A stretch of DNA of 48,001 bases from an uncultured Acidobacteriota bacterium (GCA_902826685.1 CADEFT010000036.1:29913-77913); one strand, 5' to 3'. Positions 1 to 8,713 are shown, counted from the first letter of the stretch. Made by a program: numbers and translations. The notes: generated by a model from the sequence alone, not told the origin.

Positions 1-879
1 GTAGCCCATGATCTGCCCGGTCACGTCGTTCCCTCGTCCGATGGCACGGGTGGCCAGATGCAGCCCATCGCCGCGCGCCAGTGGTCGGCCGGATTCCTGC
101 CGAGCAAGTTTCAAGGCGTAAAGCTCAACTCCATTGGCGATCCGGTGCTGCACATCCACAATCCGCCCGGCCTGAACGCGAAGATTCAACGCGATTCCAT
201 CGACGCCATCAACGCGCTGAACCGTGCGCAGGCCGGCACGTGGAAGGATCCGGAAATCCAGACGCGCATCGCGCAGTACGAGATGGCGTTCAAGATGCAA
301 ACGTCGGTGCCCGGCCTGGTCGATATGAGCAAGGAACCGGCCAGCGTGCTCGAAGCCTATGGCGCCAGTCCCGGCGACGGCTCCTACGCCTCCAATTGCC
401 TGCTGGCGCGGCGGCTGGCCGAGCGCGGTGTGCGCTTCATTCAGCTCTATCATCGCGATTGGGATCATCATGGCGGCGTCAAGCGCAACATCGAGCTCAA
501 GGCCGAAGAAGTGGACCGGCCCACCGCCGCGCTCATCGCCGATCTGAAGCAGCGCGGCATGCTCGAGGATACGCTGGTGGTCTGGGGCGGCGAATTCGGA
601 CGCACGCCGATGTCGCAGGGCGGTGACGGGCGCGATCATCACATCAAGGGCTTCACTTACCTGCTCGCCGGCGGCGGCATCAAGGGCGGCGTGGTCCACG
701 GAGCGACCGACGATTTAGGCTACGCCGCGGTCGAGAACCCGGTGAGCGTGCACGATTTCCATGCCACCATGCTGCACGTGCTGGGCATCGATCACAAGCG
801 GCTCACGGTGAAATTCCAGGGCCTGGACGCGCGGCTCACCGGCATTTCGGGCGACGTGGTCAAAGACATCCTCGTTTGA
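1..879 (+). CDS. DUF1501 family protein, 3' part (5' end outside window)
   Basis: The frame is open from base 1, so the start lies upstream of the window and about 292 residues are visible. The text matches the C-terminal half of DUF1501 proteins, which are alkaline-phosphatase/sulfatase-like proteins usually exported by Tat in Planctomycetes and Acidobacteria. Family signatures are ARQWSAGFLPSKFQGV, DPEIQTRIAQYEMAFKMQTS, LARRLAERGVRFIQLYHRDWDHHG and GGEFGRTPMSQGG followed by RDHH. The last two are the metal-site-like segments of the alkaline phosphatase fold. The enzymatic role of DUF1501 proteins is not established. In other genomes the gene is often preceded by a DUF1800 or DUF1553 gene, which cannot be checked here. 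Its last 165 bases lie antisense to the 3' end of the next gene. Confidence 0.9.
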   Translation, partial: VAHDLPGHVVPSSDGTGGQMQPIAARQWSAGFLPSKFQGVKLNSIGDPVLHIHNPPGLNAKIQRDSIDAINALNRAQAGTWKDPEIQTRIAQYEMAFKMQTSVPGLVDMSKEPASVLEAYGASPGDGSYASNCLLARRLAERGVRFIQLYHRDWDHHGGVKRNIELKAEEVDRPTAALIADLKQRGMLEDTLVVWGGEFGRTPMSQGGDGRDHHIKGFTYLLAGGGIKGGVVHGATDDLGYAAVENPVSVHDFHATMLHVLGIDHKRLTVKFQGLDARLTGISGDVVKDILV

Positions 880-1191
880 CATTTCGCTGCGGAAGACGTC
901 GGGCCCTTCGGTCTCCTCTTCTTCGAGATGCGCCAGGTAGGCCTGATAACCCATGCCCACCATGACCACGGCCAGCCCCAGCAGCCAGCTCACCGCGCGC
1001 ACTCGATCGCCTGTTACCAGCGCCCCGGTCGACATGGTGAAGCAGAGCGCGAAGGCCACCGTCAGTCCCAGCTTCCACTCCCACGGCACGTAATCGACAT
1101 GGCCCTGCCCGGCCACCATGGGCCAGGCGAATACGGCCACCAGCACCGCCAGTAGAAATTCGATCGCATAGACGGCGCGAATCCAGCCCAT
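715..1191 (-). CDS. Small membrane protein, last gene of the threonine operon
   Basis: This is a 158-residue protein with three hydrophobic helices at about residues 5-27, 40-58 and 66-86, followed by an acidic stretch (HLEEEETEG) and a polar tail. It starts 3 bases after the kbl stop, so it is probably co-transcribed with tdh and kbl. I do not recognise the family and assign no function. The last 55 residues are encoded antisense to the conserved end of the DUF1501 gene, so this tail is unlikely to be under normal selection. A frameshift or an evolved read-through past an older stop is possible. The three-helix part is well supported by its operon position, the tail less so. Confidence 0.6.
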   Translation of the reverse strand: MGWIRAVYAIEFLLAVLVAVFAWPMVAGQGHVDYVPWEWKLGLTVAFALCFTMSTGALVTGDRVRAVSWLLGLAVVMVGMGYQAYLAHLEEEETEGPDVFRSEMSNEDVFDHVARNAGEPRVQALEFHREPLVIDAQHVQHGGMEIVHAHRVLDRGVA

Positions 1192-1194
1192 GGA

Positions 1195-2379
1195 CTACAG
1201 GCCCAGTTCCCGTTTGGCCTCGATGAACTTTTCGACGGCGAACGACAGATCTTCGATCGAGTGCGCCGCCGACATCTGCGTGCGGATGCGTGCCTTGCCT
1301 TGCGGCACCACGGGATAGGAGAACGCGGTCACATAGACACCCTTGGCCAGCAAAGCCTTGGCCAGCGCCCCGGCCACCTTCGCATCGCCCAGCATGATGG
1401 GGATGATCGGGTGTTCGCCGGGCAGCAGCGTGAAGCCGGCGGCGGCCATCTTCTCGCGGAAGAACCGCTGGTTGGCGCGCAGGCGCTCGCGCAATTCGCC
1501 CGATTCGCTCAACAGATCGAGCACCGTCAAGGACACCGCCGCGATCGGCGGGGCGACGGAATTCGAAAAGAGATACGGCCGCGCCCGCTGCCGCAGCATG
1601 GCGACGATCTCCGCGCGTCCGCTGACGTAGCCGCCGCTCGCTCCGCCCAGCGCCTTGCCGAGCGTGCCGGTAAGAATGTCGATACGTCCCATGACGCCCG
1701 AATGCTCATGCGTGCCGCGGCCATTGGCGCCGGTGAATCCCACGGCATGCGAATCGTCCACCATCACCATCGCGCCATGCTTTTCGGCCAGAGTGCATAT
1801 CGACGCGAGCGGCGCCAGATAGCCATCCATGGAGAACACGCCGTCGGTGACCACCAGTTTGAACCGCGCCGCGGCGGCTTCGGCGAGCTTCGCTTCGAGA
1901 TCGGCCATGTCGCAATTCTTGTACCGGAACCGCTGGGCCTTCGAAAGCCGCACGCCGTCGATGATACTGGCGTGATTCAGCTCGTCTGAAATCACTGCGT
2001 CTTCGGCGCCCAGCAGGATCTCGAACACACCGCCGTTGGCATCCCAGCACGACGAGAACAGGATGGTGTCTTCGGTGCCGAGAAACTCCGACAGCCGCCG
2101 TTCCAACTCCTTGTGGATCGTCTGCGTCCCACAGATGAAGCGCACCGAGGCCATACCGTATCCCCAGCGGTCGAGCGCTTCATGCGCCGCCTGAATCACC
2201 TTTGGGTGGCTGGCCAGCCCCAGGTAGTTGTTGGCGCACAGATTCAACACCGTCCCGCCGGTTCCCACACGGACCCTGGAAGACTGCGGCGTGTCGATGA
2301 CCCGCTCTTCCTTGAACAGACCCGCTTCGCGGATCTTCTCGAGTTCGCCCGCCAGATGCTCTTTGATCGATCCGTACAT
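1195..2379 (-). CDS. kbl: 2-amino-3-ketobutyrate CoA ligase (glycine C-acetyltransferase)
   Basis: This PLP enzyme of the alpha-oxoamine synthase family splits 2-amino-3-oxobutanoate with CoA into glycine and acetyl-CoA, the second step of threonine breakdown. At 394 residues it has the usual length. Visible landmarks are the N-terminal region LFKEERVIDTPQ, the PLP-ring contact region SSCWDANGG, the Asp-binding segment VDDSHAVGFTG (about residues 207-217) and the PLP lysine in GTLGKALGG (Lys-242). The C-terminal part IRTQMSAAHSIEDL is typical of Kbl. The gene starts 5 bases after tdh, and Tdh and Kbl are known to act together because the intermediate is unstable. Confidence is high. Confidence 0.97.
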   Translation of the reverse strand: MYGSIKEHLAGELEKIREAGLFKEERVIDTPQSSRVRVGTGGTVLNLCANNYLGLASHPKVIQAAHEALDRWGYGMASVRFICGTQTIHKELERRLSEFLGTEDTILFSSCWDANGGVFEILLGAEDAVISDELNHASIIDGVRLSKAQRFRYKNCDMADLEAKLAEAAAARFKLVVTDGVFSMDGYLAPLASICTLAEKHGAMVMVDDSHAVGFTGANGRGTHEHSGVMGRIDILTGTLGKALGGASGGYVSGRAEIVAMLRQRARPYLFSNSVAPPIAAVSLTVLDLLSESGELRERLRANQRFFREKMAAAGFTLLPGEHPIIPIMLGDAKVAGALAKALLAKGVYVTAFSYPVVPQGKARIRTQMSAAHSIEDLSFAVEKFIEAKRELGL

Positions 2380-2384
2380 AAGCG

Positions 2385-3413
2385 CTAGTCCGTCCAGTCC
2401 AGCACAACCTTACCCGAATTGCCCGTTTTCATGACTTCGAAGCCCTTTTCAAAGTCTCGATGCGAGAAGCGATGCGTAATCACTGGGGCGATGTTCAACC
2501 CCGATTCGAGCAGCACCGTCATCTTGTACCAGGTCTCGTAAATCTCACGGCCATAGATGCCCTTGACCGTCAGCATGTTGAAGATGACCGGCTTCCAGTC
2601 CATGGTCATCTCAGATGGCGGAATGCCCAACAGCGCGATGCGTCCGCCGTGGCTCATGTTGTCGATCATCTGCTTGAACGCGACGGAATTACCCGACATC
2701 TCAAATCCCACATCGAACCCTTCGGTCATGCCGAGCTTCTTCTGCAGATCCTTAAGGTCGGTATCCTTGGGGTTCACCGCCACCGGCACGCCGCACCGTT
2801 TGGCAAGCCCGATGCGCTGCGGGTTGACATCGGTGATGACGACATGGCGCGCGCCGGCGTGTTTGGCCACCAGGGCGGACATGATGCCGATGGGTCCGGC
2901 GCCGGTCACCAGCACGTCTTCGCCCAGGACAGGAAACATCAGCGCCGTGTGCACCGCATTGCCGAACGGATCGAAGATGGCCGCGACGTCGAGGTCGATG
3001 TCGGGATGATGCTTCCAGCAGTTGGCGCGCGGCAGGACGACGAACTCGGCGAACGAGCCGGGCCGGTTCACGCCCAGCCCCTTCGTATTGGCGCACATCA
3101 CCAGGCGCCCAGCCAGGCAATTGCGGCAGTGCCCGCACACCACGTGGCCTTCGCCGCTCACGATGTCGCCCGGTGAGAAATCGCGCACGTTGGCGCCCAC
3201 CGCTTCCACCTTGCCTACGAACTCATGCCCGATCGCCATGGGCACCGGGATGGTGCGCTGCGCCCACTCGTCCCAATTGAGGATGTGGACGTCGGTGCCG
3301 CAGATTCCGGTGCGCAGGACGCGGATGCGAACGTCGTCCGGTCCGTATTCCGGCTCCGGGATATCGGTCAGCCAGAGGCCCGGCTGAGCGTGTTGCTTCA
3401 CGAGTGCCTTCAT
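2385..3413 (-). CDS. tdh: L-threonine 3-dehydrogenase
   Basis: This zinc-dependent medium-chain dehydrogenase oxidises L-threonine to 2-amino-3-ketobutyrate with NAD+. At 342 residues it has the family length. The catalytic zinc ligands are Cys-38 (GICGTDVH) and His-63/Glu-64 (GHEF). The structural zinc cysteines are at 93, 96, 99 and 107, the same numbering as in the E. coli enzyme. The Rossmann motif is GAGPIGIMSALVAKHAGA. The gene directly precedes kbl, giving the tdh-kbl pathway for threonine to glycine plus acetyl-CoA. It follows the SMP-30-like lipoprotein gene by 22 bases and may share its transcript. Confidence 0.97.
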   Translation of the reverse strand: MKALVKQHAQPGLWLTDIPEPEYGPDDVRIRVLRTGICGTDVHILNWDEWAQRTIPVPMAIGHEFVGKVEAVGANVRDFSPGDIVSGEGHVVCGHCRNCLAGRLVMCANTKGLGVNRPGSFAEFVVLPRANCWKHHPDIDLDVAAIFDPFGNAVHTALMFPVLGEDVLVTGAGPIGIMSALVAKHAGARHVVITDVNPQRIGLAKRCGVPVAVNPKDTDLKDLQKKLGMTEGFDVGFEMSGNSVAFKQMIDNMSHGGRIALLGIPPSEMTMDWKPVIFNMLTVKGIYGREIYETWYKMTVLLESGLNIAPVITHRFSHRDFEKGFEVMKTGNSGKVVLDWTD

Positions 3414-3435
3414 GAGTGCTTCTATTGATTGTCAC

Positions 3436-4443
3436 TCATCGCCGCGTGCCGGCAATCCCGTATTGGATCTGGAACAGCGTCTTGCCGGCGGTCACGTAGA
3501 GCGTTTGATTGCCCGGCCCGCCGAAGGCGCAGTTGGTGATGGTGTCTTCGGGAATGGGGGTGAAGCCGATGCGCTTGCCCGCCGGCGAAATCACGTGGAT
3601 GCCGGTTTTCGTATCGAGCGTTTCCTTCGTGCCGCGCAATCGCTGCAGCCCCGCCGCCGCGTAGATATTGCCCTCGGTGTCGATGGTCATGCCGTCGGCG
3701 CTGCGGCCGGGGTAGAAGTTGTAGTGGATGCGCATGTTCGACACGGTGCCATCGGCGGCCAGGTCGTAGGCGCGAATCGCCCGTGTGCCGCCTTCCACCT
3801 TGTTCGCTTCGACAAGGTAGAGCGTCTTGTCGCCGGGCGAAATGGAGATGCCGTTGGGCCATTCAATTTGCGGACCGGCGAGAATCCGCGCCACCTTGCC
3901 ATCGGGATCGATGCGGTAGACGCCGGGCGTACCGGTCTTGCCCGCCGGCGAGACGGCATTCGGAGAGGTTGAATCGGGCACCGGATCGGTGAAATAGAGG
4001 CGGCCCTTGTCATCGATGGTCACGTCGTTCGGCGCGTTGAACTGCTTGCCTTCGTAGCCGGCGGCCAGCACCTCCACCTTGCCGGTCTTCATATTGGTGC
4101 GCGTCACGCGGGGCGAGTTCCGTTGCGCATCGCTGCCCTCGCAGGCGATCAGGCGGCCCTCGCCGTCAAACAGCAGCCCATTGGCGCGATTGGAATCGGC
4201 CCGGAAGACCGTCGTCTTGCGATCGGCGGGCGAGAATTTCATGATGCGCGAATTCACGGTCTCGGTGAAGAACACGTTGCCCTCGGCGTCCACGGTGGGG
4301 CCTTCGGTGAAGGAAAGGCTGGTGGCGACGGTGGCCTCGGGACCCGAGGGCATCGGAACGGCGGCAGGCTCCTGTTTCGGCACCGGCGGCTGCGCGCACG
4401 AAGTGAGTACCGCGGCGGCCGCGGCCAACTTGTAAAGTTTCAC
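3436..4443 (-). CDS. SMP-30/gluconolactonase-like beta-propeller lipoprotein
   Basis: This 335-residue protein has a lipoprotein signal, with lipobox LTSC placing the modified cysteine at 16, followed by a Pro-rich linker. The rest is a six-bladed SMP-30/LRE-type propeller. Repeated blade motifs are visible: EGPTVDAEGNVFFTET, NDVTIDDKGRLYFTD, WPNGISISPGDKTLYLVE and DGMTIDTEGNIYAAA. Family members hydrolyse sugar lactones or related esters with a bound divalent metal; the substrate here is unknown. The start is GTG at 4443. No Shine-Dalgarno precedes it, but TACGAT lies 7 bases upstream, suggesting a leaderless mRNA. It is the probable first gene of the tdh-kbl operon. Confidence 0.85.
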   Translation of the reverse strand: MKLYKLAAAAAVLTSCAQPPVPKQEPAAVPMPSGPEATVATSLSFTEGPTVDAEGNVFFTETVNSRIMKFSPADRKTTVFRADSNRANGLLFDGEGRLIACEGSDAQRNSPRVTRTNMKTGKVEVLAAGYEGKQFNAPNDVTIDDKGRLYFTDPVPDSTSPNAVSPAGKTGTPGVYRIDPDGKVARILAGPQIEWPNGISISPGDKTLYLVEANKVEGGTRAIRAYDLAADGTVSNMRIHYNFYPGRSADGMTIDTEGNIYAAAGLQRLRGTKETLDTKTGIHVISPAGKRIGFTPIPEDTITNCAFGGPGNQTLYVTAGKTLFQIQYGIAGTRR

Positions 4444-4450
4444 GCCGGAA

Positions 4451-4456
4451 ATCGTA
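4451..4456 (-). promoter_or_regulatory. -10-like element TACGAT just before a GTG start
   Basis: Read on the minus strand, TACGAT is followed by 7 bases and then the GTG start of the SMP-30-like gene. Initiation 6-8 bases after a -10 would put the 5' end at or next to the start codon. No -35 match is visible in the GC-rich sequence upstream. Confidence 0.4.
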
Positions 4457-4503
4457 CCACGGGGGCGGCGGGCGCGCGCGGCGAAAATGTTACAGAATGA
4501 GGC

Positions 4504-4917
4504 ATGGCGTATTCCATCCGCCGCATCGACTACTTCTACGTAACGGTGAGAGATGAGCCGGGGGAAGCCTACCGCCTGCTGGCGCGGCTGGCCGATCTTG
4601 GCATCAACCTGTTGGCATTTGCCGCCATCCCCATGGGCTCAAACAATACCCAGCTTTGGGTTTTCCCGGAAGATACGCCGCGGGCCATCCATTCGGCGCA
4701 CAAGGCGGGCATGCAGATTGAGGGGCCCAACCACGCCATCCTGGTGCAGGGCGACGACGCCCTGGCGGCCATCGCCGGCATTCATGAACAACTTTATGAA
4801 GCCAATGTGAACGTTTACGCCTCAAGCGGCGTATCCGATAGCAAGGGAAGTTACGGCTATATCATCTACATCAAACCGGAAGACTACGGGCGCGCGGTGG
4901 CCGCCCTGCGGATCTGA
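4504..4917 (+). CDS. ACT-domain-like small protein
   Basis: This cytoplasmic protein of 137 residues reads as two ACT-type halves. The first is DYFYVTVRDEPGEAYRLLARLADLGINLLAF, the classic beta-alpha opening with a DxPG turn. The second, about residues 75-137, begins GPNHAILVQGDDALAAIAGIHEQLYEANVNV. ACT domains usually bind small ligands such as amino acids and control a partner enzyme; no partner domain is fused here and the ligand is unknown. It is divergent from the SMP-30/tdh/kbl operon with only 60 bases between the starts, so joint control by an amino acid is possible but unproven. TACAGA lies 7 bases before the ATG and there is no usable Shine-Dalgarno. Confidence 0.7.
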   Translation: MAYSIRRIDYFYVTVRDEPGEAYRLLARLADLGINLLAFAAIPMGSNNTQLWVFPEDTPRAIHSAHKAGMQIEGPNHAILVQGDDALAAIAGIHEQLYEANVNVYASSGVSDSKGSYGYIIYIKPEDYGRAVAALRI

Positions 4918-5031
4918 CCGCCCGGAAAAGAATTTCGGCGGGGCGGGAAACGTTTACCCACGGCGCGTCGCCTTCCACTAAGATGTTATAGATCGGCTTA
5001 TGGCGATCCGGGTCGTCGTGTGGCCCCACTG

Positions 5032-5045
5032 AGGAGGCATTTTTG
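5032..5045 (+). promoter_or_regulatory. Shine-Dalgarno AGGAGG deciding a TTG start
   Basis: A full AGGAGG at 5032-5037 lies 5 bases before TTG at 5043. It selects this rare start codon for the Ig-like secreted protein, and the translated sequence begins with a good signal peptide from that codon. Confidence 0.75.
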
Positions 5046-5633
5046 CGTATTCGAGAAACTATTGTATGGATTCTGGCAACGGCGCTGGTTCTGCCCGCGC
5101 AACAGGCGCCCGCGGGCGACCTGAAAATCGTTGTCGTTGAAGGAGAAGGCGCGCAGAACAACATCCGCAGCCGCTCCGCCGTGGCGCCGGTGGTGGAAGT
5201 GAAGGATGGCGAGGACAAGCCGGTTTCCGGCGCCGAAGTCACCTTTCAGTTGCCTGCCGCGGGCCCGGGCGGCGCGTTCAACGGCTGGCTGAAAACGCAA
5301 ACCGTGCGCACCGACGAAAAGGGCCGCGCCGCCGTTACCGGGTTCACTCCCAACGATGAACCGGGGCGCTTCAACATCAAGGTCACCGCGCTTTCGGGCA
5401 CCAAGACGGGCACCGTGATCGTCGCCCAAAGCAACGTGGCCAATGGGTCCAACGGCAAGTCGATGACGGGCGTGAAGAACAACAGTTGGATCAAGTGGGT
5501 GGCGATTCTCGGCGGCGCAGGGGCGGCGGCGGGCATCGCGGCAGGCGTGCGCGGCGACAACGGCACAGCGGCGACGGCAAGGATTCCGGTAAGCATTTCG
5601 GCGGCACCGGTGACTGTGGGAGGTCCTCGATAG
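5043..5633 (+). CDS. Secreted or membrane-anchored Ig-like domain protein
   Basis: This 196-residue protein starts at TTG. It has a signal peptide (RETIVWILATALVLPAQQ), then one bacterial Ig-like (invasin/Big_1 type) domain at about residues 26-125 with motifs EVKDGEDKPVSGAEVTFQLP and TDEKGRAAVTGF. A Gly/Ala-rich hydrophobic segment, WVAILGGAGAAAGIAAG, lies near residues 150-168, and a short tail ends in TVGGPR. Such proteins with a C-terminal glycine-rich helix recur in Solibacter-like genomes; their function is unknown. The stop overlaps the GTG of the next gene (TAGTG), so the two are translationally coupled. This is the first gene of a three-gene secreted cassette. Confidence 0.75.
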   Translation: MRIRETIVWILATALVLPAQQAPAGDLKIVVVEGEGAQNNIRSRSAVAPVVEVKDGEDKPVSGAEVTFQLPAAGPGGAFNGWLKTQTVRTDEKGRAAVTGFTPNDEPGRFNIKVTALSGTKTGTVIVAQSNVANGSNGKSMTGVKNNSWIKWVAILGGAGAAAGIAAGVRGDNGTAATARIPVSISAAPVTVGGPR

Positions 5634-6544
5634 TGAAACGCATTCTGATTTCCAGTTTCCTGGCGGCAGCCGCCTGGGCGCAGGACGATATTCGCGGCCC
5701 GGTTCCGGGCTTTCTGTTCGATGAGCACTCAAAGGCGCTGCGGCCGATCATCGGCATTCCCGGCGCGTCCTATCTTGGCGGCGCCATCGCTTCGGAAATC
5801 GAAAGCGCCGCGGTGGCACCGAGCGGCAGGCTCGCGCTCGCCGTTCGCGACTCCAAGCTTGGATGGATGGATTTGAGCGCCGCCGAGTTGCGGTTCACCG
5901 AACTGGCGGCCGCCGGTAACGTGCGCATCGCCTGGAACCCCGCCTCTTCGAGCGCGGCCGTATGGCATGGGGATGGGCGGCTCGAACTTTGGAGCCACTT
6001 TGCCGAAGGCGCCCGTTCGGTTTCGCTCGGCCACCTGGACGGTGTGACGGTGCTGGCGCTCAGCGCCAAGGGCGTTGCCGCCGCCGCCACTTCCGAAGGA
6101 ATTTATCGTCTGGTGGAAGGCGAAAGTCCCGAACGGATCGCCGCGATTTCCGATGTGTCGGCTCTGGCGCTCGATTCCACCGGTAACGCACTCTATGTGT
6201 CGAGCCGGTCGGGCAACAGCGCGCTGGAACTGGCCGGCTGGCAGACCTCCGGCGCCGCCACGCTGCTCGCCAACGAGAACGCCGGCATCGAAGCACCGGC
6301 GGGCATCGCGCTTTCGGCCGACGAACGCTCCGTCATCGTCGCCGGAAAATCGAGTCTGGTGGTCATTGACCGCGCCACGCGCGCCGTCCAGCGGACCCTG
6401 GCTCTCGATTTCGAGCCCACGCGGCTTGAGCCGGTAGCCGGCGGCCGGATGTGGCGGCTCAACAGCCGCGAACAAGGACAGCCGTTGGAAGTGCTCAGCG
6501 CCGGTCCGGAAGGCAAAGTTTTCTTCGTGCCGGTGGAGGAATAA
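5633..6544 (+). CDS. Secreted beta-propeller-like protein
   Basis: The start GTG at 5633 overlaps the upstream stop; the same frame extends further upstream only as antisense-type noise. From there a 303-residue protein begins with a short signal peptide (KRILISSFLAAAAWAQ). The motif GPVPGFLFDEHSKALRPIIG followed by PGASYLGG is one I associate with acidobacterial exported proteins. The remainder has repeated strands such as SGRLALAVRDSKLGWMDL, DVSALALDSTGNALYVSS and PAGIALSADERSVIVAG, consistent with a YVTN/WD-like propeller. No catalytic motif is seen. It lies 6 bases from the next gene. The role is unknown; a surface or envelope scaffold is a guess from context. Confidence 0.75.
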   Translation: MKRILISSFLAAAAWAQDDIRGPVPGFLFDEHSKALRPIIGIPGASYLGGAIASEIESAAVAPSGRLALAVRDSKLGWMDLSAAELRFTELAAAGNVRIAWNPASSSAAVWHGDGRLELWSHFAEGARSVSLGHLDGVTVLALSAKGVAAAATSEGIYRLVEGESPERIAAISDVSALALDSTGNALYVSSRSGNSALELAGWQTSGAATLLANENAGIEAPAGIALSADERSVIVAGKSSLVVIDRATRAVQRTLALDFEPTRLEPVAGGRMWRLNSREQGQPLEVLSAGPEGKVFFVPVEE

Positions 6545-6550
6545 TCAATC

Positions 6551-8713
6551 GTGCTTAGACCGTTAATGCTCCTGGCGGCCGCGGCCGCCTTCGGCCCCCG
6601 TCTTGACGCTCAGCTTTTCAACATCCGGTTTCAACAGGGTCAGAACGTATCCACGATCGCCGACACCGGAACCGCCACCATGGCCGCCGACGCGATCGGC
6701 GCTCCGGTGAGCGGCTTGTTGACGTTGCAGTACCGCGGCACCGCCGCCAATATTTCCATCAACACCGTCGACGTTTTCGGTTCCCAGGACTTCACCCTCA
6801 CCTCCGACGCGCCGGTGACGTTGAATCTCAACGCCACCACGCAAATTCCAGTGAGGTTCACGCCCACCGCCAGCGCGCGCGCCAACGCACGGGTCGTCAT
6901 CGCCTATCAGGAAGGACGCACCACCGGCAGCGTGACCATCAATCTGGTGGGCGTTACCCCCGAGTTTGTTTTCAGCTATACCGCGCCGCAGGGCAACGCC
7001 ACGCCGCTGACCGATGGCGGCCGGATCGTCTTCCCGGCCCTCGCCATCGACCAGACTTCTTCGGCCGCCGTGGTCGCGCTGAATCGCGGCTCGGGCGCCG
7101 GTATCGTCAAGTCGATTTCCGGCAGCGGCGACGCGGCGTTCCAACTGGTGAACCTGCCTCTGCCGAACGTCTCGGTGGATCCGGGCCAGTCCATCCGGTT
7201 CAATATCAATTTCACGCCGAAGCTGCCCGCGCCTGTCGCCGGCCGCGGCTCGATCGAATTATTCAACAGCCGCGTCGGCTTCAGCTATGAAGGATCGGGC
7301 ACGCAGGACGAGTACGTGTACGAAACGGTGGGCCAGGGTGCGCCCACGCCGCTGGTACCCGATCAGGTCGTCGCGCTGCCGGATGCCCTGGTTGGTGAAA
7401 AAAGCCAGATCGTGGTTCGCTTCCGCAACACGGGCAACGTGGAAGGTAATATCGCCGCGATCAACATCGCCGGCACCGCGTTCACGCTGCTCGAAGCGCC
7501 GTTTACACCATTGAGACTCGCCCCGGGCGCCGGAGCCTCCCTCACCGTGCAGTTCACGCCCAGGGAATCGGGCCGCGCGGTGGGCAAGTTGCGCATCGGC
7601 AATCACAGCTTCGATCTGGGCGGTAACGGCCTCGCGCCCGTGGTCACCTATTCGTTTTCGGCCGGCGGCGTGACCACGCAGGTGCAGAACAGCGGAGCGG
7701 TGATCTTTGCGCCGGTGACCGTCGGCGCCACCGGACGGCTGACCTTTGAGGTCGCCAACACCGGCACGGCCCCTACCACCGTCAACAGCGTGAGCCTGGC
7801 CAGCGTCACCTCGGGTTTCGAACTCGCCAGCCTTCCGCAGTTGCCGCTTCAACTCGAAGCCGGCGGCTCCACACGCTTCACCGTAGCCTTCGTTCCCACC
7901 GCGGTGGGCGCGGCCACTACCACGCTGCGCGTCGATACGGCCACCTTTGCTTTGAACGCCACCGGCACGCAGCCGCCGCCGCTGCCCGGGTATCGCTTCG
8001 ATGGCGCTGCCGGCAACGTCGGTCCGGTGGAACAGCCGGCCGTCGGGCTGGTGCTGGCGCAGAACTATCCGCTGACGCTTAACGGCACGCTCACCATGGC
8101 GTTCAATTCGGATGTTTTCTCGAACGATCCGACGGTGCAGTTTGCCACCGGAAGCCGCGCCATCAACTTCACTATTCCCGCCAACACCACCCGCGCCATC
8201 TTCGCCAACGGAGCCCAGCAGGTCAGATTGCAAACCGGCACCGTGGCGGGCAACATCACGCTGACGCCTTCATTCGTCACCGACGGCGGCATCGTGCTGA
8301 CACCCACGCGTCCCGATTTCCTCGCCCTGACCCTACCCTCTTCGGGACCGGTGCTGCTGAATGCCGGGCTGTTGTCGAAGACCGCCAATACCATCACGCT
8401 GCAGCTTACCGGCTATGCGCCCACCCGGTCTATCACGCAGATCGACCTGCGGTTCACGCCGTTTTCGGGCGAGAACGTGTCCACCACGCAGTTGACGTTG
8501 AACGTGGAGTCGAGCTTCCAGGCCTGGTATCAAAGCACCGCGTCGCAAGCCTTCGGCAGCCAGTTCACGGTGACGATTCCGTTGACCCTGGCCGGCGACG
8601 TGATCGGCACCACGACGACGTCTTCAGTCGCCGATACCGTTCAGTCGATCGCGGTGACTATCGGAAACCGCAACGGAACGTCGCAGTCGCGCACGGTGCC
8701 TGTCAGGCAGTAG
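6551..8713 (+). CDS. Large secreted protein with repeated ASH/choice-of-anchor-D-like domains
   Basis: This 720-residue protein starts at GTG, with GGAGG 11 bases upstream. A signal peptide (LMLLAAAAAFGPRLDAQ) is followed by at least four Ig-like modules of the ASH/HYDIN or choice-of-anchor D type. The repeat signature occurs several times: FRNTGNVEGNIAAINIAG with LAPGASLTVQF-like continuation, and FEVANTGTAPTTVNSVSL followed by RFTVAFVPT. The C-terminal 250 residues are beta-rich and unassigned, ending in SQSRTVPVRQ. Proteins of this build are cell-surface or sheath components; no enzyme motif is visible. It closes the three-gene cassette and its stop overlaps the end of the convergent DinB-like gene by 11 bases. 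Confidence 0.75.
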   Translation: MLRPLMLLAAAAAFGPRLDAQLFNIRFQQGQNVSTIADTGTATMAADAIGAPVSGLLTLQYRGTAANISINTVDVFGSQDFTLTSDAPVTLNLNATTQIPVRFTPTASARANARVVIAYQEGRTTGSVTINLVGVTPEFVFSYTAPQGNATPLTDGGRIVFPALAIDQTSSAAVVALNRGSGAGIVKSISGSGDAAFQLVNLPLPNVSVDPGQSIRFNINFTPKLPAPVAGRGSIELFNSRVGFSYEGSGTQDEYVYETVGQGAPTPLVPDQVVALPDALVGEKSQIVVRFRNTGNVEGNIAAINIAGTAFTLLEAPFTPLRLAPGAGASLTVQFTPRESGRAVGKLRIGNHSFDLGGNGLAPVVTYSFSAGGVTTQVQNSGAVIFAPVTVGATGRLTFEVANTGTAPTTVNSVSLASVTSGFELASLPQLPLQLEAGGSTRFTVAFVPTAVGAATTTLRVDTATFALNATGTQPPPLPGYRFDGAAGNVGPVEQPAVGLVLAQNYPLTLNGTLTMAFNSDVFSNDPTVQFATGSRAINFTIPANTTRAIFANGAQQVRLQTGTVAGNITLTPSFVTDGGIVLTPTRPDFLALTLPSSGPVLLNAGLLSKTANTITLQLTGYAPTRSITQIDLRFTPFSGENVSTTQLTLNVESSFQAWYQSTASQAFGSQFTVTIPLTLAGDVIGTTTTSSVADTVQSIAVTIGNRNGTSQSRTVPVRQ

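Noticed and set aside
5486..5632. Longer N-terminus for the propeller protein
   Set aside because: It overlaps the Ig-like gene; the GTG at 5633 gives a signal peptide and stop-start overlap.
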